DNA of 64,000 nucleotides from Cryptomeria japonica (Eukaryota > Streptophyta > Pinopsida > Cupressales > Cupressaceae), in contig NC_081409.1 of assembly GCF_030272615.1 (NCBI RefSeq), forward strand, positions 474,540,573-474,604,572. Direction: 5' to 3'. Below, piece by piece: positions 12,286 through 23,647 of this stretch. The position numbers were made by a program, and so were the translations under genes. Below the pieces are notes generated by a model. It saw nothing but the letters and a program-made list of their open reading frames with translations, was not told the DNA's origin and searched no databases. Position 1 is the first letter of the stretch. Every line of letters starts with the position of its first letter.

Positions 12286-12811
12286 ACACTCTCATCAGTT
12301 TTAGGATTAACTACCGGTTCATTCAAAATTTGATCTAAACTTCCCAAAATTCTTTTCCCTTTACAATTTACCAGAATGGTGGGAGTTTTTGCCTTAGCAA
12401 ATTCTTCTTGAGAAGTAACGAAATCAGGGTTCTTTTGGAAGAATTTAGCCAAACCATCTCTAGTCTCATTTATTATTTCATCCTTGAATTTTGATATATA
12501 CAGGATTCGGTTAAACCTAGGTCTTCAATTATTTGATATTTCGGCTTGATTGTTCTGGAGCTACCTAGTATCATAGATTGATACATTCTCTTGATTTCCT
12601 CAGTGCCTAAATCCTCCAAGGTGCAGTGAATATAAGCCATAACATCTTCCACATAAACTACGCCATTGAGAACCCTTGAAAATGCGCCAGTAGAGTCTTC
12701 CTTCATTGCAATTTGAGGAAGTTCCTTGAAAATAGGTCCAGGCCTATCCTTAACCTCAACAATAGTAGGATTCACAATGAAAGTAGGAGCAGATGATGAT
12801 CTGGATGCCAT
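12286..12811 (-). pseudogene. Unknown ORF2 of the older element, truncated
   Basis: The frame starts at ATG 12811 (MASRSSSAPTFIVNPTIV) and is open for 112 codons to a stop at 12473. It reads on in frame to the chromovirus junction, where the host protein ends near TDES. It contains FKELPQIAMKED, YIHCTLEDLG and LAKFFQKNPDF stretches. I recognise no domain. It begins about 340 bp after the end of ORF1 in the same direction, as a separate second ORF. The missing C-terminal part lies beyond the chromovirus. Confidence 0.55.
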
Positions 12812-13149
12812 TTAAAAGAAATACCTGGATAAAGATTGTCAGTTGAAAGATTTTGATCACTTCTTACATAACTGCTCGAAATATTTTAGAATTCCTTTGC
12901 TCACTCTGGTTTTCTCGAGTGTTGGGTGAGTGAAAATGAGTCCATTTTCCCTTTTTATCAACGAGTAAACCCTAATTCATCACTGCCATATATTCTTAGT
13001 GGTGCACCCTACCAAATGTCGGTTTCATAGTTTTATGCCAGATAAACCTCCATCAATGATCAATACCACTCTCCAGATCTCTTTCCAGATCTCTTTCGGG
13101 GAATATGAAAGATTTGCAATGAATTTTCCAACCCCTAAGGCATATGCCT

Positions 13150-14345
13150 CAGTTACCAGTTGAACTTTCTGTCGATGTAGGAATGCTCTGTTCTATTGGT
13201 GGAGTTAACGGTGCAGTTGTCGGTGTAGTTGCATCTCCACTTGTTTCTTCAGACTTTCTAACCCATCTCTTGGTGTGATCTTGTTGTATTTCATCTACCT
13301 TCTTCTTTCCTTTCTCATTTTCTTTATCATTGCTAATCGGTTTAGTCTTGCTTCTGCAGTACTTAGCAATATGACCTATTTTGTTGCATGCATAACATGT
13401 AACATTGTTCTTTTGAATTACTTTGACATATACGGTGTCATTCCTTGATCAACATTAATTAGCCAAATATCCAAACTTTCCACATGCATCACATTTAACA
13501 TTCATTCTGCAATCTTCTTAATGACCATATTTCTTGTAATTTGTGCATTGATCGGGAACTGAATTATAGTTTTGATTTTCTCTATTTATACATTGTTTAG
13601 CCATATGCCCAAATTTATTACAAACATAGCATCTACCATTGAATTTGTAATAATTAGATTGCCTTACCAGTTTCCTCTGGTCTGATGAGTTATGCATACC
13701 AGTTGTTTGATCTTCATTTGCAGTACCATAGCTTTCGCCTTTTACAAATCCAAGTCCTCTAGAATCTTCACTCTGCCTTTGTCTTTTCAATAAATCATCC
13801 AACTATGTAGCACTAATCCTGACTTTTTATTTATACTCACTTGCAGTAGTCAGATCATCTCTCAAAGTCATTATTTGCCTCTCCAACTCTTGTTCATTAT
13901 TCTGGGATTGTACCAAATCAGTTCTCAACAAATTATTCTCATGAGCCAATCTGCCACATTCTTCAAATTTGTTCTTCAGACATACAGTAAGATTTTCTTC
14001 CTTCTTCTTTCTGTCCTCAATATCTTTTGACAACATCATACTCAGGTCTTGCATTTCATTCTTCATGAGCATGTTTGCTTGACTCAGTTTCTGACATTGT
14101 TCCTTAAGTGCATTTTTCTCTTCATCATCCTAGTTTTGCAAAAGTTCCTTCCTCTTAGCTTGAGTTGATGATAACCTTTCTTGTAGAACAAGAATGAATT
14201 CATTAGCAGAATTCAATTCATCTTCCAGATTTAAGTTCTTCATCCTTTCAACATCATAATCCTCAAGTGTCATCTCAAGTTGCTTCTCCATAGCCATGTT
14301 CAACGATTCCAGTTTCAGGATCTTCCTCAAGTTGTTAAACTTCCT
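13150..14345 (-). pseudogene. Coiled-coil and multi-zinc-knuckle ORF1
   Basis: From 14345 to about 13830 the product is a long heptad-rich coiled coil, high in Glu, Lys, Leu and Gln. Next comes LLKRQRQSEDSRGLGF near 13760, then four zinc-knuckle-like units: C-YV-C-NKFGHMAKQC (complete), CTNYKKYGH (broken by a stop), CDACGKFGYLAN (His to Tyr) and CYACNKIGHIAKYC (complete, near 13380). The tail is basic then Thr/Ser/Pro-rich. Stops interrupt it near 14130, 13827, 13805 and 13518. The S-x-D-x-x-GLGF-x-x-G-x-S motif also occurs in the copia gag tail at 17390-17420, implying common origin. It probably packaged RNA. Confidence 0.7.
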
Positions 14346-14356
14346 CTGAGGTACCA

Positions 14357-14370
14357 GGCTTTGATACCAA
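14357..14370 (-). other. Primer binding site of the older element, hit by copia insertion
   Basis: The minus strand reads TTGGTATCAAAGCC, one base from the usual TGGTATCAGAGCC. Its first five bases are the target duplication of the plus-strand copia. Confidence 0.85.
14366..14370. repeat. Target-site duplication ACCAA, left copy
   Basis: ACCAA directly precedes the copia LTR start and is repeated at 22078-22082 directly after the copia 3' LTR, a perfect 5-bp duplication. Confidence 0.92.
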
Positions 14371-15897
14371 TGTTGGCATTTTGGCACTAAGTTGTCATTG
14401 ATGTCAAACGGCTTGATGGATATTCACATGAGTGTGAGCATAAAGAATGAAGGCCTATCGATAAGCCACAAACTGGTCTGAAGGTTGGTTGCTTGTTTAT
14501 GATGAAGAGGAAGAATGTGAAAGTTATCACAAACCACCAGAGGCAAAGATGTGTTACGGGTGTAGTGTGCTCTACCAGTTCATAGAAAAAGAAGGTCCTA
14601 CTGGCAAAGGGATGTACCGGTATGAGCTTGTTGGACCAACTATGTGTTGGTGGGCCAAGTCTTGATCATTATGATGCCATCTAGAGAAGAGGTGGCAAAC
14701 ATGCTGAGGTCGATGAAGCCCCATTGATAGGGTCGTTGAAACAGATAATCACCAATAATGAAACAACCAAAAATCATGGGATTGTATCTGACTGTTGCGA
14801 CTCGAGGAAGAAAGGATAACAGAGAAATATCAGGGAGTAGTTGGCACCTAGATCAATGCAAAGGAAATATGATTTAGGAAGACCTCAAAAAGGAAATATC
14901 TGAAGCATTTTATGTGTCAACAGATTTCAAGGAAGAAGATCTTGTTCAAGATTGCTATTTCCAGAAAATGTGCGTTGGACAATGGAAACTGTGTATAGAT
15001 GTGTCCTTTAAGGATAGGTGATCGATCCAAGACATGCTAGATCAGATCTCATGAAGATCATGTTGGGAAGAGGAAACCCTAACCGCTTCAAAGTTTGAAT
15101 TGCTTTTTGGCAGGAAATCATGAGATAAGAGAGAAGAAGTTGATGCTACTCAGGAGTGGAAGAAAAAGAGAGAGAGAGTTAAAAAAAAAAAAAAGAATTT
15201 TCTAGCCTCAGAAAGAGTTGCAGAGTATGTGAGCAAGCATACCGGTGAGAGGATTCTACTGGCATAACTATTATTTTGCATTTGAGCCTAACCAACAAGG
15301 TATGGCAGAGCATGCAGCATCCAAGTGTGAGACAAAGTGTTGAGAGACTATGTGAGAAAGGGAGAGGAAGATAACAAAGTCCAAGAATTAGAGAAAGTAA
15401 TCTCACAACCGGTGGTGTGAGTTTCAGTGGAGGAGAAAAGACTGTCAACCGACAGTTCGTTATTTGATCAAAGAGTTGCAAAATTCATTTGCAACAAGAA
15501 GCCTTAATTTTATTCAAGTAGTATTTTAATATACATCACTAAGTTGAAGCTTGGTGTAGGGGTTGGTGCTCCTTGGGTTGGTGCCCTAAAAGTGTAGGGG
15601 TTGGTGCTCCTTGGGTTGGTGCCCTAAATCTTTGTAAGTCAGTGTGTGAGGCTAGATTGGAGTCATAGTCTCTAGCAGCTTTTCTCACTGAGTTTTTTCC
15701 CACATTGGGTTTTCCTCATAAATCTGGTGTTGTGAGTTATATTTGTGTGAATGATCTCTTTGGCTTTCTATCTTGTTCTATCGGTTTGATTTTTTAGAGT
15801 TCAAGAGAATAACTGATATTCTGAAGCTCATTTAAAAAGTCAAAAATTCTAGGAACCACTGATTCACCCCCCTCTCAGTGTTACTCTATGTCCAACA
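14371..15897 (+). repeat. 5' LTR of copia element 1
   Basis: 1527 bp, TGTTGG...CCAACA. Near its 3' end a 38-bp unit (GTGTAGGGGTTGGTGCTCC...) is tandemly doubled at 15554-15629. The 3' LTR has the same doubling at about 21729-21805, so it predates insertion. Confidence 0.95.
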
Positions 15898-15899
15898 AT

Positions 15900-15912
15900 T
15901 GGTATCAGAGCC
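15900..15912 (+). other. Primer binding site of copia element 1
   Basis: TGGTATCAGAGCC, two bases after the LTR end: a perfect tRNA-iMet-type primer site. Confidence 0.95.
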
Positions 15913-15963
15913 TAGGTTCTTGGTTATCTTTAAACCTTGGGTAGATTCTAGACTTTGAACACA

Positions 15964-17504
15964 ATGGAAAGAAATGAGTCTGCTTCCTCAAAAGCCCCCA
16001 TGTTTGATGGGTCCAACTATGCCTTCTGGAGTAGAAGAATGGAGACCTATATCTCCTCCCTTGGCTTTGATGTGTGGATATCGGTCAAGAATGGATATGT
16101 TGTTCCTAATGCTCCTCCCACTGATCTAGATGTAAAAAGGGAGTATGAGAATAATGAAAAGGCCAAACATGCTATCTTGAGTGGATTATCTGATAATGAA
16201 TTTGTCAAAGTCATGCACTATGTTTTAGCAAAGAAGACTTGGGACAAATTATAGAGGTTTTTTGAAGGAGATGCAAAATTGAAAGAAGTCAAGCTGCAAG
16301 CACTAAGGGGCCAACTCGAAAGCATCAAAATGAAAGAAGATGAAAAGATTGCAGACTATCTTCACAGATTCGATGAAACTGTGAATACCATTAGAGGACT
16401 TGGGGAAGAGATTGCAGACGAGATTCTTGTCAAGAAGGTACTTAGATCTCTCACACCCAAGTATGATACTAAGGTGTTTTCCATAGAAGAAGCCAAGGAT
16501 ATTAAGGTTTTTTCAATGGATGAGTTATTTGGCTTGCTGAAAGCCTTTGAGATGAGAACAACCAGTGATACTTCCTCAAGGAAAGAAGCAGCATTCAACA
16601 TCACCAAAAAGGGCAAAGGAATTTCTACTCATAAAGAATCCAGTGAAGACTCTGAGCAGAAGTAGAAAAATTTGTCAAGAAGCTCAAAAGAGGATCTGAT
16701 CAGTACAAAGGAAAGCTACCACTTAAATGTTTCAACTAAGGGAAGGTAGGACACTTTGTTGCAAATTGTCCTCACAAAGAAACTAGTGGAGATGAGTCAA
16801 GAGAGTTCAGAAGATCTGCCATCAAAGACAGAGAAAGGATCAACTACTGGAAAGAAAGGAGAGGCTACCGGAACCAAAATAGCATATATACTATGGAGGA
16901 TGACATAAGAGATGAAGAAAATGCATCAAAAGATGATTACCATGAGAATGAAAGAAAAGTCAATCTCTTCATGGCACTTGATAGACCAGTTGATAAAGAT
17001 GAGGAAGAGGAGGAGATTGAAGGTGAAATGGATTTGGAGAGCAAACTTATTAGTGCTCTTGAGGAATTGAGTAAAAAAAGAAGAGAACTCAAGAGGGTTA
17101 ATCATATTGCAATAGATGAACAAGATCTCTCGAAGAAGTCCCTGGATGAGTCGAGTGAAGTTATATCTGACTTGAAAATGCAGCTGGAAGAAATTAAGAG
17201 GATATGTGAAGCTACAACTTCTGATCTAACAAAGAAGGAAAAGGATCATCAAGAGTTGGAAGCAGAAATTGTAAAGCTCAGAAATGAGATTGAAGAAAGT
17301 AAGGAAGAAATAAAAATAAGGAGCAAATATGAATGCAACACCGAGGCCTTAGACAAGATGTCGAGCAAACAAAAGCAATCCAAAGACACCAGTGGCTTAG
17401 GCTTTGAAGAAGGTCAAAGTTCAACCCACAAAGATAAATCCAGCAAAGAAATAGTGTTCACTTCTTCATTAAAGGTGAAGAAAAGAAGACATTCACTGTA
17501 GGCA
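15964..17504 (+). pseudogene. Copia gag with coiled-coil extension
   Basis: The first ATG is at 15964 (MERNESASSK). The N-terminal copia gag block includes FDGSNYAFWSRRM and WDKL; TAG at 16252 breaks it. The RNA-binding gag core (LQALRGQLESIKMKEDEKI) runs to about 16660, where the frame shifts by one. After the shift the zinc knuckle near 16725-16765 reads CFN-stop-GKVGHFVANC, so the second Cys codon is lost. From 16893 a roughly 200-residue acidic coiled coil follows, ending with SKDTSGLGFEEGQ. The tail of this gag is therefore much longer than a minimal copia gag. Confidence 0.85.
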
Positions 17505-18760
17505 AGGATATTGGGAAAAAGACATGCAGATTCTATTGGAAATCGCCACTCAAATTGGTATACAACAATGAACCGGAGGTCACACTTCTTTTACCAACAT
17601 GCAGACCCAAGGAGAAATGCAAGACTTGACCATGAAGGATTCACCAGACTCAGCAACATGAAGAGAAGACCCCCAATGTAGCAGAAGGAAAGAGAACAGA
17701 TGGAAATATTTATATTTCAAAGGAATGCTATGAGTCCCAATGTATGTTAGGACAAGTAGATGAAAGTTGGTTGTGGCACCGAAGATTAGGCCACATAAAT
17801 TTTGATAGCCTAGTTATAGTAAGCAAAAAGGGGTGTGTGAGGAATATTCCACCCATCATCAAACCGGTAAACACATTTTGTGATGAATGTGTAAAAGGTA
17901 AGCAAACTAAAGTGAGCTTCAGGACAAAAGAGAACAACACCTCAAGACCACTTGAAATCGTGCATACAGACCTGTGTGGTCCAACTTGAACAAGAGCACT
18001 TGCCAGTGAAAGATACTTTATGCTCTTCATTGATGACTACTCAAGAATGACATGGGTCACCTTTCTGCAAGATAAATCACAAGCATTTGAAAGATTCAAG
18101 ATCTTTCAGAAGATGGTGGAAAAGGAAAGTGGGTATAGGTTAAAATGCCTAAGATCAAACAAGGGTGGAGAGTTTACATCAAATGAATTTGAATATTATT
18201 GTAAAAAACATGGAATTAGAAGGAAATACTCTGCTCCTAGGACACCACAGCAAAATGGTGTGGTAGGAAGGAAGAACAAGACAGACAAGGAGATGGCCAG
18301 AACCATGTTAAATGAGGCTAGTCTATCAGACACATATTGGAAAGAAGTTGTTCATACTGCTGCATATACTTTAAACTAGGTTCAATTAAGAACAAACAAT
18401 AGGGTGACACCTTATGAGTTGTGGTATGACCGAAAGCCATTAGTCAAATACTTCAAAGTATTTGGAAGCAATTGCTTTATCAAGAAAGATATGGATGGTC
18501 TAGGAAGTTTTGACTCCAAGAGTGATGAAGTAATCTTACTTGGTTACTCATCTAATAGCAAGGCCTACAAATGCTACAATAAAAGACTAAGAAGAGTCAT
18601 TGAGAGTGTGCATGTAAAAGTTGATGAAGATATGCACAAAGGATGTCAACCATAGGTTAATTGGTATGATGGTTCTGGTGATGAATGTGATGAAGTTCGG
18701 TTAGATACTGAACCAGAGATAGCATCCAAGAAGGCCCCCAACTGGTATGTCTAGCTGGAT
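17505..18760 (+). pseudogene. Copia integrase; protease region missing upstream
   Basis: The GAG-pre-integrase and zinc finger are at 17760-17910 (WLWHRRLGHINF, then CDECVKGKQ), with intact HHCC spacing. In the core, the first Asp is in VHTDLCGP (17960), the second in CLRSNKGGEF near 18150, where Asp is replaced by Asn. The Glu position is in NGVVGRKNK near 18260, where the family has VERKN, so Glu is Gly. Two of three catalytic residues are thus lost. The 250 bp before the zinc finger has no DSGCSHHM protease motif, unlike copia element 2. Stops: 17985, 18377, 18653 and 18752. Confidence 0.87.
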
Positions 18761-18799
18761 CATCCGGAAGAGAAAATTCTAGGAAATAAGAGTGATGGT

Positions 18800-20391
18800 G
18801 TGCAAACTAGAAGAAGACTTTCTCGAAATGATGAACAAGTCAACCTATGCCTCATGATTGAAGTTGAACCCAAAATATTCAATGAGGCTAGAAAAAGACA
18901 AGAATGGATGGATTCCATGGAAGAAGAACTGCAACATATTGAGAAGAACAAGACTTGGGAATTAGTCCCTAGACCGAAAGACAAGAACATCATTGGCACA
19001 AAATGGGTATACCGAAATAAGATGAATGAAGAAGGTAAAATAGTTAGGCATAAAGCTAGACTAGTGTGCAAAGGATACTCTCAGGTAGAGAGAATTGACT
19101 TTGAAGAAACATTTGCACCGGTAGCTAGATTAGAAGCAATTAGAATGTTTCTAGCCTTCTCTACCTACAAAGGTTATAAAGTGTACCAAATGCATGTAAA
19201 ATTTGCCTTCCTAAATGGAAATTTGGAAGAAGTGTACATGGAGCAACCGGAAGGGTTTCTGTTGCATGATGATGAGACATTTGTGTGCAGGTTGAAGAAG
19301 GCCTTGAATGGTCTAAAGAAAGTTCCTAGAGAATGGTATTCAAGATTAGATCAATTCCTGAAGGAGTAGGGATTCAAAAAGGGAAATGCAAATAGCGATT
19401 TGTACATAAAGAAAGATGGGAACCACATGATCATTGTGGTTGTGTATGTAGATGACATTATCTTTGGAGGCAACAAGGACACCCTCTGCAAAGAATTTGT
19501 TGATCGAATGCAGTCAGAATTTGAGATGTCGATGCTTGGTGAGTTGACATACTTCCTTGGTTTGTAGATATTACAACAAGATAAAGGAATCTTTATCTCT
19601 CAAATCAAGTATGCGAAGGAGATGTTGAAGAAATTCCAACTGGAAGATTGTAAACAAGTAAGTACTCCCATGGTGACCAGTAGCAAATTGAGCAAGAATG
19701 ATGAATCACCGATGGTTGATTAGACTCTGTACATATCCATGATAGGTAGTTTATTGTATCTAATGGCTTCAAGATCGGATATAGTTTAGGCAGTATGCAT
19801 AGTGGCCAAATTCCGAGCTGCACCAAAGCAGTCACATATGAATGTTGTTAGCAGAATTTTAAGGTACTTACAAGGAACGCTCAGCTATGGTTTGTGGTAT
19901 CCTAAACAAGGAGATTTTATCTTGGAAGCATACACTGATATTGATTGGGTAGGTTGCATTGATGATTGAAAGAGAACAAGTGGTGGTGCATTATTTCTAG
20001 GTGACCGGTTGGTCTCATGGCATAGCAAGAAGCAGGACTCAATCTCTTTATCTACTATTGAAGATGAATACATTATTGCTACTACATGTTGCTCTCAGGT
20101 GCTTTGGATGAAGCAGACTCTCAAAGAGATATAGGTGGACATCACTAATCCTATTCTCATCCGGTGTGACAATTCGAGTACAATCAACATAGCAAAAAAT
20201 TCAGTCATGCATTCCCGAACAAAGCACATTTCTATCAAGTATCACTTTCTCAGAGAGAAGGTTGAAGGATAGGAGGTAAGGATGGATTATGTTCCTACTG
20301 GCGAACAGGTAGCAGATATTTTCACCAAACCATTACCGGTAAGCACCTTTGAGTACCTCCGACACAAGTTGGGAGTTGTGTCATCTGTCTA
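18800..20391 (+). pseudogene. Copia reverse transcriptase and RNase H
   Basis: RT starts with [14 protein letters not shown] and [10 protein letters not shown]; then [31 protein letters not shown] (the usual DVKTAFLNG with Asp changed to His), and the active-site YVDD at 19445-19456. RNase H shows LRYLQGT, SYGLWYP, AYTDIDWVG, SLSTIEDEY, and ends ADIFTKPLP near 20330. Stops at 19366, 19566, 19722, 19782, 19966, 20131 and 20270 are TAG or TGA at Gln or Arg positions. The end at about 20391 is the natural terminus. Confidence 0.9.
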
Positions 20392-20523
20392 GGAAGGCTT
20401 TATGTGGTTTAGGGGAAGTTTGGTATGGAACAAAGGAGGAGTGCATAGTACCCTTTGTCATTGTGTCAAAGGGGGAGAAATGTACCAGTATGGAGTGTCT
20501 TTCTAGAAGTTGACATCAATGCC

Positions 20524-20535
20524 AAAGGGGGAGAT
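20524..20535 (+). other. Polypurine tract of copia element 1
   Basis: AAAGGGGGAGAT lies directly before the 3' LTR; copia element 2 has the same tract at 63647-63658. Confidence 0.93.
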
Positions 20536-22077
20536 TGTTGGCATTTTGGCACTAAGTTGTCATTGATGTCAACCGACATGATGGATATACACATGAGTGT
20601 GAGAATAAATAATGAAGGCCTACCGGTAAGGCACAAACCAGTTTGAAGGTTGGTTGCTTGTTTATGATGAAGAGGCAGAATGTGAAAGTTATCACAAACC
20701 ATCAAAGGCAAAGATGTGTTACAGGTGTAGTGTGCTCTACTAGTTCATAGAAGAAGAAGGTTCTGCTAGAAAAGGGATGTACCAGTATGAGCTTGCTGGA
20801 CAGACTATGTGCTGGTGGACCATGCCTTAATCATTGTGATGCCATGTGGAGAAGATGTGGCAAACATGCTGAGGTCAGTGAAGCCCCATCGATAGGGTCA
20901 TTGAAATAGATAATCACCATTAATGAAACAAACAAAAATCATGGGATTATATCTGACTATTGTGGCTTGAGGAAGAAAGGATAATAGAGAAAGATAGGGG
21001 AGTAGTTGGCACTTGGATCAATGCAAAGGAAATTTGATTTAGGAAGACCTTGAAAAGGAAATAGCTGAAGTGTTTTATGTGTCGACATATTTCAAGGAAG
21101 AAGATCTTGTTCAAGATTGCTATTTCCAGAAAATGTGCATTGGACAATGCAAAACATGTACAGATGCATCCTTGAAGGACAGGTGATCAATCCAAGATAG
21201 GCTGGATCGGATCTCATGAAGATCATGTTGAGAAGAGGAAACCCTAACCACTTCTAAGTTTGAATTTCTTTCTGGCGGGAAATCACGGGATAAGAGACGA
21301 GAGCTCAAGAGAGAAGAAGTTGATGCTGCTGAGGAGTGGAACAAAAAAAGAGAGTTAAAAAAAATAAAAAAATTGCTAGCCTTAAAAACAGTTGTAGAGT
21401 ATGTGAGCAAGCATACTAGTGAGAGGATTCTACCGACATAACTATTGTTTTGCATTTGAGCCTAACTGGCAAGGTGTGGCAGAGTAGGAAGCATCCAAGT
21501 GTGAGACAAAGTGTTGAGAGATTGTGTGAGAAAGGGATAGGAAGATAACAGAGGCCGAGGATTAGAGAAAATAATCTCACAACCGGTGGTGTAAGTTTCA
21601 GTGGAGTACAAAATAGTGTCGACCGGCAGTGAATTATTTGATCAAAGAGTTGCAGAATTCATTTGCAACAAGAAGCCTTAATTGTATTCAAATAGTATTT
21701 TAATATACATCACCAAGTTGAAGCTTGGTGCAGGGGTTGGTTCTCCTTGGGATGACTCCCTAAAAGTGCAAGGGTTGGTGCTCCTTGGGTTGGTTCCCTA
21801 AATCTTTGTAAGTCAATTTTTTACATGTGAGGCTGGATAGGAGTAGTAGTCTCCAACAGCTTTTCTCACTGAGGTTTTTCCCACATTGGGTTTTCCTCAT
21901 AAATCTGGTGTTGTGAGTTATACTTGTGTGAATGATCTCTTTGGCTTTCTATCTTGTTCTATCAGTTTGATTGTTTAGAGTTCAAGAGAATAACTGATAT
22001 TCTGAAGCTTATTTGAAAGTCAAAAATTCTAGGAACCACTAATTCACCCCCCTCTCAGTGGTACTTTGTGTTCAACA
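20536..22077 (+). repeat. 3' LTR of copia element 1
   Basis: 1542 bp matching 14371-15897 with scattered substitutions and small indels; it ends TTCAACA, directly followed by the ACCAA duplication at 22078-22082. Confidence 0.95.
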
Positions 22078-22083
22078 ACCAAT

Positions 22084-22978
22084 TGTTGGAATCCAAGAAC
22101 ACTGAGAGGGGGGGTGAATCAGTGTTCCATCGGTAACATAAGATTTTACCTTATTACAACATACACATATAAATCGGTAAATGAAGAAACATATAGCATG
22201 AGGTAAATAAACTAGCCACATGAATGAACACCATAACACACAAAATTTTATATGTGGAAAATCTCAAAGAGGAAAAACCATGATGAGATTTGTGACCCAC
22301 AATATCAATTCACTAGCCATATGAAAGATATTGCATAGCATGGGGGCATGCACATGAAGGAAGGCACACTACCTAGAGCACACTGCTCAACATAAAAGAG
22401 TCTCACTGACTACAAGCTTCTGCTAAGATAAAACAGTAATGGTGAACTCACAAAATGCATTTGCAATGCCAAAAAGAGTTTTGGTTAAAGCTTTGTTATG
22501 TACCAGTTCATAAACCATGAACCCTTCTATCGATATCTCCTTTCCTCCAAGAATTCTCTAGAAACCATCTACTGATCATTGTATGATATAAATTTTGCAT
22601 ATAAATGACTTACATACATATATTTTGCATCACACTATTCTACTTCCTTGTCATATAACAAAATGACCTAATAGACTGAATTATATACCCTTTACAAAAA
22701 TATGCCTTATGTCGGCTTACAATACAAAATATATTCAATGTCACCCCTATACAATAATTACAAAATTTTACAAATAAAACTTTTCAGATCCCAGACTGAT
22801 GTCGGCTTCACTAAAGTGCTAGATGTCGATGTCGGTGTTGGTGATGACCTTGATTACTCCAATGTCGGTATCTGTCAGTGTATGCCTCCAATGTCAGTAT
22901 CTACTAGTATATACCTTCAATAGAATCTCGTTTCCATCAATGACAACATATGAATCCAATGAGTGTCAATTGCCAACA
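22084..22978 (-). repeat. 5' LTR of the older coiled-coil/zinc-knuckle element
   Basis: 895 bp, TGTTGGAATCC...ATTGCCAACA on the plus strand. It begins immediately right of the copia duplication, so removing the copia places its CCAACA end (minus strand) next to the primer site at 14357-14370. Its right edge cuts into the LTR fragment at 22979. The CACTGAGAGGGGGGGTGAATCAG block is the usual subterminal motif of several LTRs here. Confidence 0.85.
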
Positions 22979-23647
22979 TTTGGTGGCTGACCTAATTGTT
23001 TAGGTCCCGGGTTGGTATAAATATGATGTAAGATCTTTTTGTAGATCAAAGTTCAAGGTTATGAGATTATCTATGTGCAAATAATGTTGTAATCTTATGC
23101 AGAAGGTTTTGTCGATCATAGGTGATTGAATTGGGTTTGTGGAAGAGGTTTAAGGCCTCTAGTATTGGGCTTAACCGGAGTTGTACTTAGGCATAGGAGA
23201 TGCTATACTTGTAGTTCAATCTTCATTCTAGATTGTAGTATATTTATTTTGTTGTCAGTGAGGCTCTTTTTGTGATAAGAAATACGCTCTTAGCTATTGG
23301 CCTTCCTGCATGTGCAGGCCCCTCATATTCTAATCACATACTTACTGCAAAAGAATTATCTGACTATGGGTAGGCATCCCACCGTGGTTTTCCCTTTACT
23401 AGGTTTTCCACATACAAATCTTAGTGTCATGTGTTATGGATGGATGGTAATTGTTCTGTGATTTATGTTTGTGTTTAATTTCTATATTTGTCATTCAAGT
23501 ATTTGGTTTATGCATTCTGGTATTTAGTTTATGTGTTTTGGTAATAAGGATTTGAATGCTTAAAGTTTTTTAATCTGGTGACAACTGATTCACCCCCCCC
23601 CCCCCCCCACCTCTCAATTCTCCTTTGGTTATTAGAGTTGTCTAACA
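22979..23647 (+). repeat. 3' half of a plus-strand LTR (split solo LTR or LTR fragment)
   Basis: 669 bp homologous, in opposite orientation, to the right part of the solo LTR at 48315-49548. Shared blocks include GGTGGCTGACCTAATTG, the GCATGTGCAGGCCCC stretch and the CACCCCCC pyrimidine run. It ends in CTAACA. No primer site follows, so it is more likely a solo LTR than the 5' end of an element. Its left half would lie before the window, displaced by the older element. Confidence 0.75.

Larger units (their letters stand above)
14371..22077 (+). mobile_element. Ty1/copia retrotransposon, full length, protease region lost
   Basis: A 7.7-kb element with LTRs at 14371-15897 and 20536-22077, primer site 15900-15912, gag-pol 15964-20391, polypurine tract 20524-20535 and a perfect 5-bp ACCAA duplication. 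Integrase lies before RT, as in copia. LTRs differ at several percent of positions by eye. At least a dozen in-frame stops, a gag frameshift and missing protease make it defective. Confidence 0.95.
12286..22978 (-). mobile_element. Older non-autonomous element with coiled-coil/zinc-knuckle ORF, interrupted twice
   Basis: On the minus strand, the LTR at 22084-22978 ends in CCAACA and is followed (once the copia insertion is discounted) by a primer site TTGGTATCAAAGCC at 14357-14370, then ORF1 and ORF2 down to 12286. There the chromovirus cuts it; its remainder lies before the window. LTR termini (TGTTGG...CCAACA) and primer site resemble the neighbouring copia elements. No protease, RT or integrase is visible in the retained 2.1 kb. 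Its ORF1 shares a short signature with the copia gag tail (see ORF1), so it looks like a derived, non-autonomous relative. Confidence 0.75.

Noticed and set aside
15179-15481. 100-codon minus ORF, Leu/Ser rich, env-like in look
   Set aside because: It lies wholly inside a copia LTR and is not kept in the other LTR copy.
18760-19071. Minus ORF opposite the copia RT start, and similar minus ORFs at 61747-61941 and 62638-63039
   Set aside because: They are mirror frames of conserved RT/RNase H sequence.
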